From: Novosphingobium kaempferiae
Lineage (GTDB): Bacteria; Pseudomonadota; Alphaproteobacteria; Sphingomonadales; Sphingomonadaceae
Length of the DNA: 64,000 nucleotides
Direction of reading: 5' to 3'
Assembly: GCF_021227995.1 (NCBI RefSeq)
Contig: NZ_CP089301.1
Span: 3,348,001 to 3,412,000 of the forward strand
In this document: positions 25,938 through 34,531 of the stretch, piece by piece
How positions within the stretch are numbered: position 1 is the stretch's first letter
Layout: every line of letters begins with the position of its first letter
Made by a program: the position numbers and the translations under genes
Notes under the pieces: generated by a model
What the model saw: only the letters and a program-made list of their open reading frames with translations
Databases searched by the model: none
Told to the model about the DNA's origin: nothing

Positions 25938-26546
25938 TCAGAACTCGATCCCTTCTTGCGCCTTCACGCCCTGCTCGCGGAAAGGGTGCTTCACCAGCGT
26001 CATCTCGGTGACGAGATCGGCGGCGTCGATCAGCCCCTGCGGCGCATTGCGCCCCGTCACGACGACGTGCTTCATCTCGGCCCGCGCGGTCAGCACTTCC
26101 AGCACTTCATCCAGCGGCAGGTAGTCGTAGCGCAGCACGATGTTCAGCTCGTCCGCGAGCACGAGGTCATAGGCCGGATCGGCGACCATGCGCTTCACCT
26201 CGTCCCACGCCTCGCGCGCGAGTTCGATGTCGCGGGCGCGGTCCTGCGTGTTCCAAGTGAAGCCTTCGCCCATCGCCTTGAATTCGACGTTGTTCGGGAA
26301 GGCATCGAAGACGGCCTTCTCGCCCGTAGTCATCGCGCCCTTCACGAACTGGACGACGCCCACCTTCTTCCCGTGCCCGATCATGCGCACCACCATGCCG
26401 AGCGCGGCGGTGGTCTTGCCCTTGCCCTTGCCGGTGTTGACGATCAGCAGGCCCTTTTCCACGGTCTTGCCCGCCATGATGCGGTCGTGCGCGGCCTGCT
26501 TCTTCTTCATCTTCTCGGCGTGCTGTTCCTCGGTACGTTCAACCAT
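25938..26546 (-). CDS. cobO: Cob(I)yrinic acid a,c-diamide adenosyltransferase
   Basis: A 202-residue CobA/CobO-type ATP:corrinoid adenosyltransferase. The P-loop is NTGKGKGKTTAALG (residues about 36-49). VGVVQFVKGAMTTGE, FTWNTQDRARD, VLADELNIVLRYDYLP and VVVTGRNAPQGLIDAADLVTEM are family hallmarks. ATG at 26546 has AGGAG six bases upstream; an in-frame extension to 26696 lies inside cobN and is rejected. It overlaps the end of cobN by eight bases, so the two are translationally coupled. Confidence 0.95.
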   Translation of the reverse strand: MVERTEEQHAEKMKKKQAAHDRIMAGKTVEKGLLIVNTGKGKGKTTAALGMVVRMIGHGKKVGVVQFVKGAMTTGEKAVFDAFPNNVEFKAMGEGFTWNTQDRARDIELAREAWDEVKRMVADPAYDLVLADELNIVLRYDYLPLDEVLEVLTARAEMKHVVVTGRNAPQGLIDAADLVTEMTLVKHPFREQGVKAQEGIEF

Positions 26547-29500
26547 TTGAGGCTCCTGAGACTTGCGCGAGCAGCAGGCCCGCACTGTTCGATCGGGGTT
26601 TCCAGAGGCCGCGCTCCAGCGCCTCGGCCAGCCGCGCGGCGGTTTCGCGCAGGGCTGCGGGGTTGGCCTGCGCCATGAAGTCGCGCACGGCGTCATCCTC
26701 GATGAAGGCGGCGTGGACGGCGTCGAAATGGTGATCCTTCACCGCGCTGGTCGTGGCGGCGAAGGCGAAGAGGTAGTCGACCGAGGCGGCGATCTCGAAC
26801 GCGCCCTTGTAGCCGTGGCGCATGACGCCCGCGATCCACTTGGGGTTGGTGACGCGCCCGCGCACGATGCGCCCGATCTCGTCCGCCAGCGTGCGGATGA
26901 CGGGGCGTTCGGGGCGCGAGTGGTCGTTGTGATAGGACAGCGGCGCGCGGCCCTTGAGGTGCTCCACGGCGGCGGCGATGCCGCCTTCGAACTGGTAGTA
27001 GTCGTCGCTGTCGAGCAGGTCGTGCTCGCGGTTGTCCTGGTTCTGGACCACCGCGTCGGCCTGCGTCAGGCGGGCGGCGTAGAGATCGCGCTCGGCATCG
27101 CCCTCGATCCCCGCACCGTAGGCATAGCTGCCCCAGTCGAGGTAGACGTTCGCGAGGTCGGCACGGTCGTGCCACAGCTTCTCGTCGATCATTGCCTGCA
27201 GGCCAGCGCCATAGGCACCGGGCTTCGATCCGAACACGCGGGCACCGGCGCGGCGGGCGGCGGTGGCCTCGTCTTGCCCTTGCGCCGCGAGCAGCGCTGT
27301 TTCGGCGCGGTGGCGAGCGGCGGCGGGGTTGTCCTCGTCGCTTTCCTCCAGCGCCATGACGGCGCGGGCGGCGCTGTCGATCAGGTCCATCTGCTCTGGG
27401 AAGGCGTCGCGGAAGAAGCCGGAGACGCGCAAGGTCACGTCCACGCGCGGGCGGCCGAGTTCGGCCAGCGTCATTATCTCGAACCCGGTGACGCGGCCGG
27501 AGGTCCACTCCCAGCGCGGGCGCACGCCCATCAGCGCAAGAGCCTGCGCGATGTCGTCGCCGCCGGTGCGCATGTTGGCGGTGCCCCATGCGGAAAGGGC
27601 GATGGCCTTGGGGTATTCGCCCTCGCGCTGGAGGTAGTCCTCCACCAGAAGCTGCGCCGAGCGCTGGCCGAGATCCCACGCAACGGCAGTGGGCACCGCG
27701 CGGGTGTCTACCGAGAAGAAGTTGCGCCCGGTGGGGAGCACGTCCGGGCGGCCCCGCGTCGGCGCGCCGGAGGGACCGGGCGTGACGAAGCGGCCGTCTA
27801 GGCCCGCGAGCAGGGCGGCAGTCTCGGCATGGCCGCAGGCATCGACGCGCGGGGCGAGGTTCGTGGCGATGGCGTGGAGCACTTCCTCACTCCTCCCCCT
27901 TGATGGGGGAGGGATACGAAGGCTTGGCGACGCGTCGCCTAGCCGAAGTTGGGTAGGGGTGAGAGGCTCAGCGCTGCCCTCCGTCACCCCCATCCAAGCT
28001 TCGCTAGCTCCAGAGGGAGCAAGCTGCGCTATCCTTCCCCCATCAAGGGGGAAGGGCAGTGCGTCCACCCATTCCGCCGCCAGCAGTTCCAGCCGCTCCA
28101 CCGTATCGCCCAGCGTGCGCCAAGGCTCGTCAGACACCGCCACCAGCGCCTCCGGCCTCGGCCCATCCCACGGGTCCGCCATGCGGCAGTCGAGCGGATC
28201 GAACCCCAGCGCGAAATCCTCCGCCATCGCCCGCAACAGCGAAGCCTGCCCCGGCCCGTCATACCCGCGCGGCGTCCGCGCCAGCGCCACCAGCAGGTCG
28301 CGCCGCAACCGTCCCTCCGGCGACTGCCCGAAGACGTGCAGCCCGTCGCGGATCTGCAGTTCCTTCAGCTCGCACAGGTAGTTGTCGATGGCGGACAGCG
28401 CATCGTCGCCGTCGCCTTCCGCCCCGGCATCCTTGTCCAGCCCCTGCGAGCGGGCGAGGTCGATGATGTCGCGCCGCAGCCGCTCCAGACGGCGCGGGTC
28501 CATCCCGGCCGCGAGGTAGTATTCGTCCACCAGCGCTTCGAGGTGTTTGAGCGGGCCGTAGCTTTCCGCACGGGTGAGCGGGGGTGTCAGGTGGTCGACG
28601 ATCACCGCGCCGATGCGGCGCTTGGCCTGCGTGCCCTCGCCGGGGTCGTTGACGATGAAGGGATAGAGCTGCGGCAGCGGCCCGGCGCAGATCTCCGGGA
28701 AGCACTCGGACGAAAGCGAGACGGCCTTGCCCGGCAGCCATTCGAGATTGCCGTGCTTGCCCACGTGGACGAGCGCCTGCGCGCCGAACTGCCGCTCCAG
28801 CCAGACGTGGAACGCGAGGTAAGCGTGCGGCGGCGGCAGGGCCGGGTCGTGGTAGGTTTCCTTGGCGTCGATATTGTGCCCGCGCGCAGGCTGCACCGCG
28901 ACGCAGACATTGCCGAAGCGGTGGACCGGCAGGCGGAACGCGCCGTCCTTCACGAAAGGATCGGCCGAGTGTGCGCCCCAGCGTTCGGTCATCGCGGCGC
29001 GGGCGGCTTCGGAGACATGAGCGAAGGCAGACTCGTAATCGGCCAGCGTGAGCGAAATCTCGCCCGGACGGTCGAGCGAGGTCAGGTCGTTGGTCACGCC
29101 GCCGGTCATCAGCCGCATGAGGGCCTGTCCGTCAGTAGGCGCATCGCCGATGTCGTAGCCCGCAGCGCTGAGGCTGGACAGGATCGATGCCGCGCTGGCA
29201 GGTGTATCCAGCCCCACGCCGTTGCCGATCCGCCCATCGCGGTTGGGATAGTTGGCGAGCACCAGCGCCACCTTGCGCTCCGCCGGAGCGGTGCGGCGCA
29301 GGCCCGCCCAGTTGGCGGCGAGGTCTGCCACGAAGGCCACCCGGTCCGGCGCGACGCGGGGGACGACGATGCCGCATTTGGTCACGTCGTCGAAGCGCTC
29401 GGCGGCCTTGAAGGCGACGGCGCGGGTGAACAGGCGGCCGTCCACTTCGGGCAGCGCCACGTTCATAGCAAGGTCGCGCGGGCCGAGGCCGCGTGCGGCG

Positions 29501-30414
29501 CTGCGCCAGTCGGCTTCCTCCACGCCCGCGAAGGCGACTTGCAGGATGGGGCAGTCGGCGCGCTCCAGCACCCCGCCGACACGCGGTTCTCCCGAGGACG
29601 AGGAGGCAAAGCTGGTGGCGTTGACGATGACATCCGGCGCGATCTCGGCCATGACGCCGCCGAGCCAGTCGATGGCGAAAGGCTCGCGCAGCGCACGCAC
29701 ATGGACGGCGGCGACGTTGAACCCGCGCGCCTGCAACGCGGCCACCATCGCATCCACCGCGTCGAGCGTGCCTGCGATCATCAGCGCGCGATAGAACACC
29801 AGCAGCACGACCGGCGCGTCCGGTTGCCACGATGCGCGCAGGTCGGCCAGCGTCGGGCGGTCCACGCCGGGCAGGTAGAGCCCCGCGTCGGCCACCGGCA
29901 CTGGATCGTCGGGCTGGCCGCAATCCTCACCGATCAGCCTTGCTGCGGTGCGCAGGAATGACAGCGCATTGGCGCTGCCGCCCTGCCGCAGATAATCGCG
30001 CAAGTGCTCGGCCGTCTCGGCGGGGAGGGTGGAGGCGACCGTCAGTGTCGGGTCGTCCTCGCGCCCGTCGGCAATGGCGGCGAAGGCGATGCCGCGCTCG
30101 CGGGCGATCAGCGCGATCTCGTCGATGCCGTAGGGCCAGTAGCTCTTGCCGCCGAGCAGCACCACGCAGACGAACCGGGCGTGGGCGATGACCTTCTCGA
30201 CATAGAGATCGACCGAATAGGGATGCCGCAGTTGCAACAGGTTGGCCAGCCGCACGCTTGGGCCGCCCTCCGGCAGTTGCGCCGCCGCCTTGGCGAAGCA
30301 GGCAAGTTCACTGTCCGCCACCGTCAGGATCACGATGTCGCCCGGCGGCTGGTCGAGGTCGATCGCCTCCTCGCCGTTGGAGATCGTGCCCGGGGTAGCG
30401 GATAGCAGGTGCAT
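26539..30414 (-). CDS. cobN: Cobaltochelatase subunit CobN
   Basis: A 1291-residue large subunit of the aerobic CobNST cobalt chelatase, which inserts cobalt into hydrogenobyrinic acid a,c-diamide. Family segments: LLGGKSYWPYGIDEIALIA, VALVLANYPNRDGRIGNGVG, LVHVGKHGNLEWLPGKAVSL, VDEYYLAAGMDPRRLE, AWGTANMRTGGDDIAQALAL, FFRDAFPEQMDLID and NPKWIAGVMRHGYKGAFEIA. AAGGGG lies nine bases before the ATG. Residues about 787-842 are a low-complexity insertion that corresponds to a palindromic DNA element; the reading frame stays open across it. cobS and cobT are not in the window. Confidence 0.95.
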   Translation of the reverse strand: MHLLSATPGTISNGEEAIDLDQPPGDIVILTVADSELACFAKAAAQLPEGGPSVRLANLLQLRHPYSVDLYVEKVIAHARFVCVVLLGGKSYWPYGIDEIALIARERGIAFAAIADGREDDPTLTVASTLPAETAEHLRDYLRQGGSANALSFLRTAARLIGEDCGQPDDPVPVADAGLYLPGVDRPTLADLRASWQPDAPVVLLVFYRALMIAGTLDAVDAMVAALQARGFNVAAVHVRALREPFAIDWLGGVMAEIAPDVIVNATSFASSSSGEPRVGGVLERADCPILQVAFAGVEEADWRSAARGLGPRDLAMNVALPEVDGRLFTRAVAFKAAERFDDVTKCGIVVPRVAPDRVAFVADLAANWAGLRRTAPAERKVALVLANYPNRDGRIGNGVGLDTPASAASILSSLSAAGYDIGDAPTDGQALMRLMTGGVTNDLTSLDRPGEISLTLADYESAFAHVSEAARAAMTERWGAHSADPFVKDGAFRLPVHRFGNVCVAVQPARGHNIDAKETYHDPALPPPHAYLAFHVWLERQFGAQALVHVGKHGNLEWLPGKAVSLSSECFPEICAGPLPQLYPFIVNDPGEGTQAKRRIGAVIVDHLTPPLTRAESYGPLKHLEALVDEYYLAAGMDPRRLERLRRDIIDLARSQGLDKDAGAEGDGDDALSAIDNYLCELKELQIRDGLHVFGQSPEGRLRRDLLVALARTPRGYDGPGQASLLRAMAEDFALGFDPLDCRMADPWDGPRPEALVAVSDEPWRTLGDTVERLELLAAEWVDALPFPLDGGRIAQLAPSGASEAWMGVTEGSAEPLTPTQLRLGDASPSLRIPPPSRGRSEEVLHAIATNLAPRVDACGHAETAALLAGLDGRFVTPGPSGAPTRGRPDVLPTGRNFFSVDTRAVPTAVAWDLGQRSAQLLVEDYLQREGEYPKAIALSAWGTANMRTGGDDIAQALALMGVRPRWEWTSGRVTGFEIMTLAELGRPRVDVTLRVSGFFRDAFPEQMDLIDSAARAVMALEESDEDNPAAARHRAETALLAAQGQDEATAARRAGARVFGSKPGAYGAGLQAMIDEKLWHDRADLANVYLDWGSYAYGAGIEGDAERDLYAARLTQADAVVQNQDNREHDLLDSDDYYQFEGGIAAAVEHLKGRAPLSYHNDHSRPERPVIRTLADEIGRIVRGRVTNPKWIAGVMRHGYKGAFEIAASVDYLFAFAATTSAVKDHHFDAVHAAFIEDDAVRDFMAQANPAALRETAARLAEALERGLWKPRSNSAGLLLAQVSGASNG
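27892..28055. repeat. Palindromic repeat element inserted in frame inside cobN
   Basis: The arms CCTCCCCCTTGATGGGGG (from 27892) and CCCCCATCAAGGGGGAAG (to 28055) are inverted copies, each also self-complementary. The interior includes GGCGACGCGTCGCC. The DNA is translated as about 55 residues (PFPLDGGRIAQLAPSG to RIPPPSRGRS) that break a conserved CobN stretch between WVDALPF and HAIATNLAPRVD. It resembles the intergenic repeats of this genome more than coding sequence. Confidence 0.7.
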
Positions 30415-30433
30415 CAGAGCGCGCCCCTTTGCT

Positions 30434-30515
30434 CGTCATTGCGAGTGGCGAAGCCGCGAAGCAATCCAGCGGGGCGCAAACCGCTTTGGATTGCTTCGCT
30501 ATGCTCGCAATGACG
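30434..30515. repeat. Dispersed inverted repeat between cobN and cobW
   Basis: CGTCATTGCGAGTGGCGAAG at 30434 is opposed by TTGGATTGCTTCGC...GCTCGCAATGACG ending 30515. It fills most of the 124-base gap and is the third copy of this family in the B12 region, including the one next to btuD. Confidence 0.85.
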
Positions 30516-30538
30516 AAGCGTGGGGTGCATGGCCAGGT

Positions 30539-31588
30539 TTACGCCGGAACCGAAGCCAGGACGCCCGCCAGCGCGGCTTCGATGGCAGCGCGGTCGAGGC
30601 CCTTCTGGCCGATCACCACCAGCTGCGTGCGGCGCGGTTCCTCCGCCTTCCATGCGCGGTCGAAGAAGTGCTGGATGCGCGGGCCGACGGCCTGCACGAC
30701 GAGGCGGCTGGGCTTGCCCGCCAGCGCGACCATGCCCTTCACGCGCAGCACGTCATGCGCGGCGATCTGGTCTTTCAGCCCCGCCAGCAGCGCGTCGAGG
30801 TTGGCCACTTCGCTGCCGTTCAGGATGAAGGTGTCGAAGTCATCATGATCGTGATCGTCGTCGAGGCCGTCGATGTGCGACTTGCGGCTGTCGAGGTCGT
30901 CCTCCGCCGCCGCGACGATGCCGAGCAGCGCGGCGATGTCCACCGCGCCGTGGTCCGCGCGCACGATCTTGACGCCGGAGCGGGTCTCGGCGGCGACGGT
31001 CTTCTCGACTTGCGCGAGCACATCCGCATCGACGAGGTCGGTCTTGTTGAGCACGACCATGTCGGCGCAGCCGAGCTGTTCCTCGAACAGCTCCTCCAGC
31101 GGGCTGTCGTGGTCGAGGTTGGGATCGGCGGCGCGAGCGGCGGCGAGCGCTTCCTCGTCCGTGGCGAAGCGACCGGCGGCGACGGCATCGGCGTCGATCA
31201 GCGCGACAACGCCGTCCACCGTCGCGCGGGTGCGGATGTCGGGCCACTGGAACGCCTTGACCAGCGGCTTGGGCAGGGCGAGGCCGGAGGTCTCGATGAT
31301 GATGTGGTCGGGCGGCGTTTCGCGATCGAGCAGCTTCTGCATGGTCGGCAGGAAGTCGTCGGCGACGGTGCAGCAGATGCAGCCGTTGGCCAGTTCGAGG
31401 ATATCGTCCTCGGGGCAGGCTTCGTCGTTGCAGCCCTTCACCAGTTCGCCGTCGACGCCGACGTCGCCGAACTCGTTGATGACGAGCGCGAGGCGGCGGC
31501 CCTTGGCGTTCTGCAGAAGGTGGCGGATCAGCGTGGTCTTGCCGGCGCCGAGGAAGCCGGTGATGACGGTGGTGGGTACTTTGCTCAA
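30539..31588 (-). CDS. cobW: CobW family GTP-binding metallochaperone-like protein
   Basis: A 349-residue G3E GTPase required for B12 synthesis, thought to handle cobalt. Walker A GFLGAGKTT (residues about 10-18), INEFGDVGVDGELV, metal-site ANGCICCTV, SGLALPKPLV, NKTDLVD for guanine recognition, and a His/Asp-rich loop DDDHDHDDFD. The TTG start at 31588 has GGGAG seven bases upstream and gives the family-typical N-terminus SKVPTTVITGFLGAGKTT. It is the first gene after the cobalamin riboswitch and probably heads the minus-strand run cobW-cobN-cobO-bluB. Confidence 0.93.
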   Translation of the reverse strand: MSKVPTTVITGFLGAGKTTLIRHLLQNAKGRRLALVINEFGDVGVDGELVKGCNDEACPEDDILELANGCICCTVADDFLPTMQKLLDRETPPDHIIIETSGLALPKPLVKAFQWPDIRTRATVDGVVALIDADAVAAGRFATDEEALAAARAADPNLDHDSPLEELFEEQLGCADMVVLNKTDLVDADVLAQVEKTVAAETRSGVKIVRADHGAVDIAALLGIVAAAEDDLDSRKSHIDGLDDDHDHDDFDTFILNGSEVANLDALLAGLKDQIAAHDVLRVKGMVALAGKPSRLVVQAVGPRIQHFFDRAWKAEEPRRTQLVVIGQKGLDRAAIEAALAGVLASVPA

Positions 31589-31782
31589 GGCTCTTCTCCC
31601 GCGCCGGCGACGTGTCGCGGCGGGGCGTACCGTCGGGCAGACGACGGCGCGGGCAGGGGCGACGGACAGGCGCGAAGACGCCCGACGACCATGCTCGCTG
31701 CGGCCCCGAAGCCGCATGCGTGTCGTCGCTCAGACGGTGAACCGTGCCCCGGCCATCCCCTGGACCAAAGCAAGAGCGACCA

Positions 31783-32008
31783 GACGCAGGCAGGTCTCCT
31801 GGCTCGCGGGTCAACGCATCGATGCACGGCCTTCCCGAAGCCTCGCATGTCGCAGCGTCCGGCCTCAGTGGCTGCTTCCCCGCGGAGTGTGGGGGAAGCG
31901 ATGTGCATCGCGCTCACCGCTTACAGTTGCAGGGACAGCTGCGGATTCGAACGGCGAACCGTTCCCACCGCCTTCCCTTTTAAGCCCCTTGCGGGGCACC
32001 GGCGCGAT
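31783..32008 (-). promoter_or_regulatory. Cobalamin riboswitch
   Basis: On the minus strand the conserved order is present: AAAAGGGAAGGCGGTG, the B12-box-like core CCGCAGCTGTCCCTGCAACT followed by GTAAGCGGTG, GCCACTG, TCGGGAAGGCC, and the 3' closing element GAGCCAGGAGACCTGCC. It lies about 195 bases before the cobW start. Binding of adenosylcobalamin would be expected to lower expression of the cobW operon. The expression platform was not resolved; boundaries are approximate. The remaining leader (31589-31782) holds no gene. Confidence 0.95.
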
Positions 32009-32137
32009 CTTCGTCCGGGCTCGCGCCCGGTCTTCACGGCGGATACCGGGGCGTAGGGGGACGCGCAAGTGCCCTGTTGCGGCAACCCTTCGCGCCTGCG
32101 AACATTGCACCGTCAAGCTTTTGAAGGAGATGCCGTT

Positions 32138-33133
32138 TTGCCTGCCCGCCGTTCCGTTGCCCCGGTTATTGCTCTGGCGATAGCGTCCAGCTTCTCGGTT
32201 CCCGCCAGCGCCGATCCGATGCTGGCCGACTTCTCCTATGGCCGCCCGGTGCAGCGCTTCGGCTTCACCAGCCAGAACGAGACGCTGGAGATGGCCTATC
32301 TCGACGTGATGCCGACTGCGAAGGCGAACGGGCGCACGGCGGTGCTGCTGCATGGCAAGAACTTCTGCGCGGTTACCTGGGATACGACGATCAAGGCGCT
32401 GACCGGCGCGGGATACCGCGTGATCGCGCCCGATCAGGTTGGCTTCTGCAAGTCCAGCAAGCCGGATCGCTACCAGTACGGGCTGCACACGCTGGCGGCG
32501 AACACGCATGAACTGCTCACCCGGCTGAAGGTCGAGAAGCCGGTGATCGTCGGCCACTCGATGGGTGGGATGCTGGCGATGCGCTATGCGCTGCAGTATC
32601 CGGGGGACGTGTCGAAGCTGGTGCTGGTCAACCCGCTGGGGCTTGAGGACTGGCGCGCCAAGGGCGTGCCCAACACCACGGTGGACAGGCTCTATGCGGG
32701 AGAACTGAGGACCACCCGAGAGAGCATCAAGGCCTACCAGCAGAGTACTTACTATGCCGGACAATGGCGCAGCGACTACGACCGCTGGGTCGATATGCTC
32801 GCGTCGATGTATGCTGGCCAGGACGGCGCCATCGTGGCGTGGAACCAGGCGCTGACCTCGGACATGGTGTTCAACCAGCCGGTGATCCACGAGATCGGGC
32901 GCATCGCCGTGCCGACCGTGCTGATGATCGGCGAGAAGGACAACACCGCGCTCGGCAAGAACCGCGCCGACCCGGTGCTGCGCGCGATCCTCGGCAATTA
33001 TCCCAAGCTGGCGCGCGAGGCGGCGGCGCGCATTCCGGGATCGAAGCTGATCGCCTACCCGGAATACGGCCATAGCCCCCAGGTACAGGCGCCCCAGCGC
33101 TTCCATGCGGACTTGCTGAAAGCGCTGGAGTAA
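32138..33133 (+). CDS. Alpha/beta hydrolase, exported
   Basis: A 331-residue esterase/epoxide-hydrolase-like protein. TTG at 32138, nine bases after AAGGAG, starts a signal peptide (MPARRSVAPVIALAIASSFS, cleavage about PASADPM). The fold shows oxyanion HG (LLHGKNFCAVTW), nucleophile elbow VGHSMGGMLA, acid Asp in IGEKDNTALGKN and His in PEYGHSPQVQ, a full catalytic triad. It is a lone plus-strand gene divergent from the cobalamin riboswitch and convergent with fumarylacetoacetase. Substrate unknown. Confidence 0.85.
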   Translation: MPARRSVAPVIALAIASSFSVPASADPMLADFSYGRPVQRFGFTSQNETLEMAYLDVMPTAKANGRTAVLLHGKNFCAVTWDTTIKALTGAGYRVIAPDQVGFCKSSKPDRYQYGLHTLAANTHELLTRLKVEKPVIVGHSMGGMLAMRYALQYPGDVSKLVLVNPLGLEDWRAKGVPNTTVDRLYAGELRTTRESIKAYQQSTYYAGQWRSDYDRWVDMLASMYAGQDGAIVAWNQALTSDMVFNQPVIHEIGRIAVPTVLMIGEKDNTALGKNRADPVLRAILGNYPKLAREAAARIPGSKLIAYPEYGHSPQVQAPQRFHADLLKALE

Positions 33134-33143
33134 GCTGGCGCGC

Positions 33144-34448
33144 TTACCGCGCCGGCAGGATCCTCGCCTGGCATTCGCCGAAGCCGATGGTCGCACGGCC
33201 AGGGGCGGATGCGGTGGCGGTGATGACGATCTCGTCGCCGTCCTCAAGGAACGTGCGCGTCTCGCCGCTCGGCAGGGACAGCGGCGACTTTCCGCCTTCG
33301 GACAACTCCATCAGGCTGCCGTAGCCTTCGCGCACGGGCGCTGAAATCGTGCCGGTGCCGAGCAGGTCGCCGGTGTTGAGGTTGCAGCCGTTCGAGGCAT
33401 GATGCGCGACCATCTGGTTGACGGTCCAGTACATGTTCGTCGCCGGTCCGGTGCTGAGACGATGTGGCGGCAGGCCCGCATCGCGCATGGCCTGCGTCGA
33501 GAGCCAGACTTCCAGTGTCACGCCCAGCGCGCCATGGGCCCGGTCGTCCGCGTCCGAGAGGTAGGGGAGGGGCTGCGGGTCGCCCTCCGGACGTTCCGGC
33601 TGTGCGACACGGAACGGGGCCAGCGCCTCGGGCGTCACCACCCAGGGCGAGATCGTCGAGTGGAAGTTCTTGGACAGGAACGGTCCGAGCGGCTGGTACT
33701 CCCAGCCCTGCACATCGCGCGCGGACCAGTCGTTGAGGAGGCAGAATCCCGCGATATGCTGCGCAGCATCGGCGATGGGCACGGGGGAACCCAACTCGTT
33801 GCCGGTGCCGATCCAGACGCCCATTTCCAGCTCGTAGTCCAGTCGCGCGGTGGGTGCGAAGACCGGCGCGTCCGCCTCGGGCGGCTTGCGCTGGCCGCGT
33901 GGGCGCACGACCGGGACGCCCGACGGACGGATCGAGGACGAGCGGCCGTGGTAGCCGATCGGCACATGCTTGTAGTTGGGCAGCAGCGGATTGTCGGGGC
34001 GGAACTGGCGGCCGATGTTGTTGGCGTGATGGATGCCGACATAGAAGTCGGTGTAGTCGCCGATGCGCGTCGGCAGGTGCAGTTCGCAGGCCTGTGCGAC
34101 GTGCAGCATCGGCTCGATTTCGCCGCGGCGGTTGTCGTCGTGGAGCAGGTCCGACAGGACGCGGCGCAGTGCGGCGCGCCGCTGCGGCGCGATCGCCATC
34201 AGCCGTGCCAGCGTATCGTCTCGACAGGCGTCGGCAAGATCGTCGGGCACCAGCCCGGCGTCCGCCAGCGCGGCAAGGTCGAGGATGCGGTCGCCGATCG
34301 CGACGCCGATCCGGGGAGACCGGCCTGCGGGAGAGAACAGGCCGAAGGGCAGGTTCTGGATGGGGAAATCGCGGTGCCCGTTGGCGCTCTCGACCCAGCT
34401 GGTGCGGGCAGGATCATGCGTTTCGTCGAGAATCCACCAGGTCATCAT
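33144..34448 (-). CDS. fahA: Fumarylacetoacetase
   Basis: A 434-residue enzyme for the last step of tyrosine/homogentisate breakdown: fumarylacetoacetate to fumarate and acetoacetate. Motifs: the catalytic His/Asp region DYTDFYVGIHHANNIGRQFR, YKHVPIGYHGRSSS, metal-site LDYELEMGVWIG, LLNDWSARDVQGWEYQPLGP, and CNLNTGDLLGTGTISAP. ATG at 34448 has AAGGA six bases upstream. No homogentisate dioxygenase lies in the window, so it is separated from its usual partners. Confidence 0.95.
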   Translation of the reverse strand: MMTWWILDETHDPARTSWVESANGHRDFPIQNLPFGLFSPAGRSPRIGVAIGDRILDLAALADAGLVPDDLADACRDDTLARLMAIAPQRRAALRRVLSDLLHDDNRRGEIEPMLHVAQACELHLPTRIGDYTDFYVGIHHANNIGRQFRPDNPLLPNYKHVPIGYHGRSSSIRPSGVPVVRPRGQRKPPEADAPVFAPTARLDYELEMGVWIGTGNELGSPVPIADAAQHIAGFCLLNDWSARDVQGWEYQPLGPFLSKNFHSTISPWVVTPEALAPFRVAQPERPEGDPQPLPYLSDADDRAHGALGVTLEVWLSTQAMRDAGLPPHRLSTGPATNMYWTVNQMVAHHASNGCNLNTGDLLGTGTISAPVREGYGSLMELSEGGKSPLSLPSGETRTFLEDGDEIVITATASAPGRATIGFGECQARILPAR

Positions 34449-34531
34449 TTATCGTCCTTTCCCAACCGCTTCGCGGCATGGGCTCACTAGAGCGTATGCG
34501 GGACGATTTGAAGTCGTAGACTGGCGGGGCG

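Noticed and set aside
26547..26696. N-terminal extension of cobO
   Set aside because: It lies inside cobN, while ATG 26546 has a good ribosome site and the family-typical beginning.
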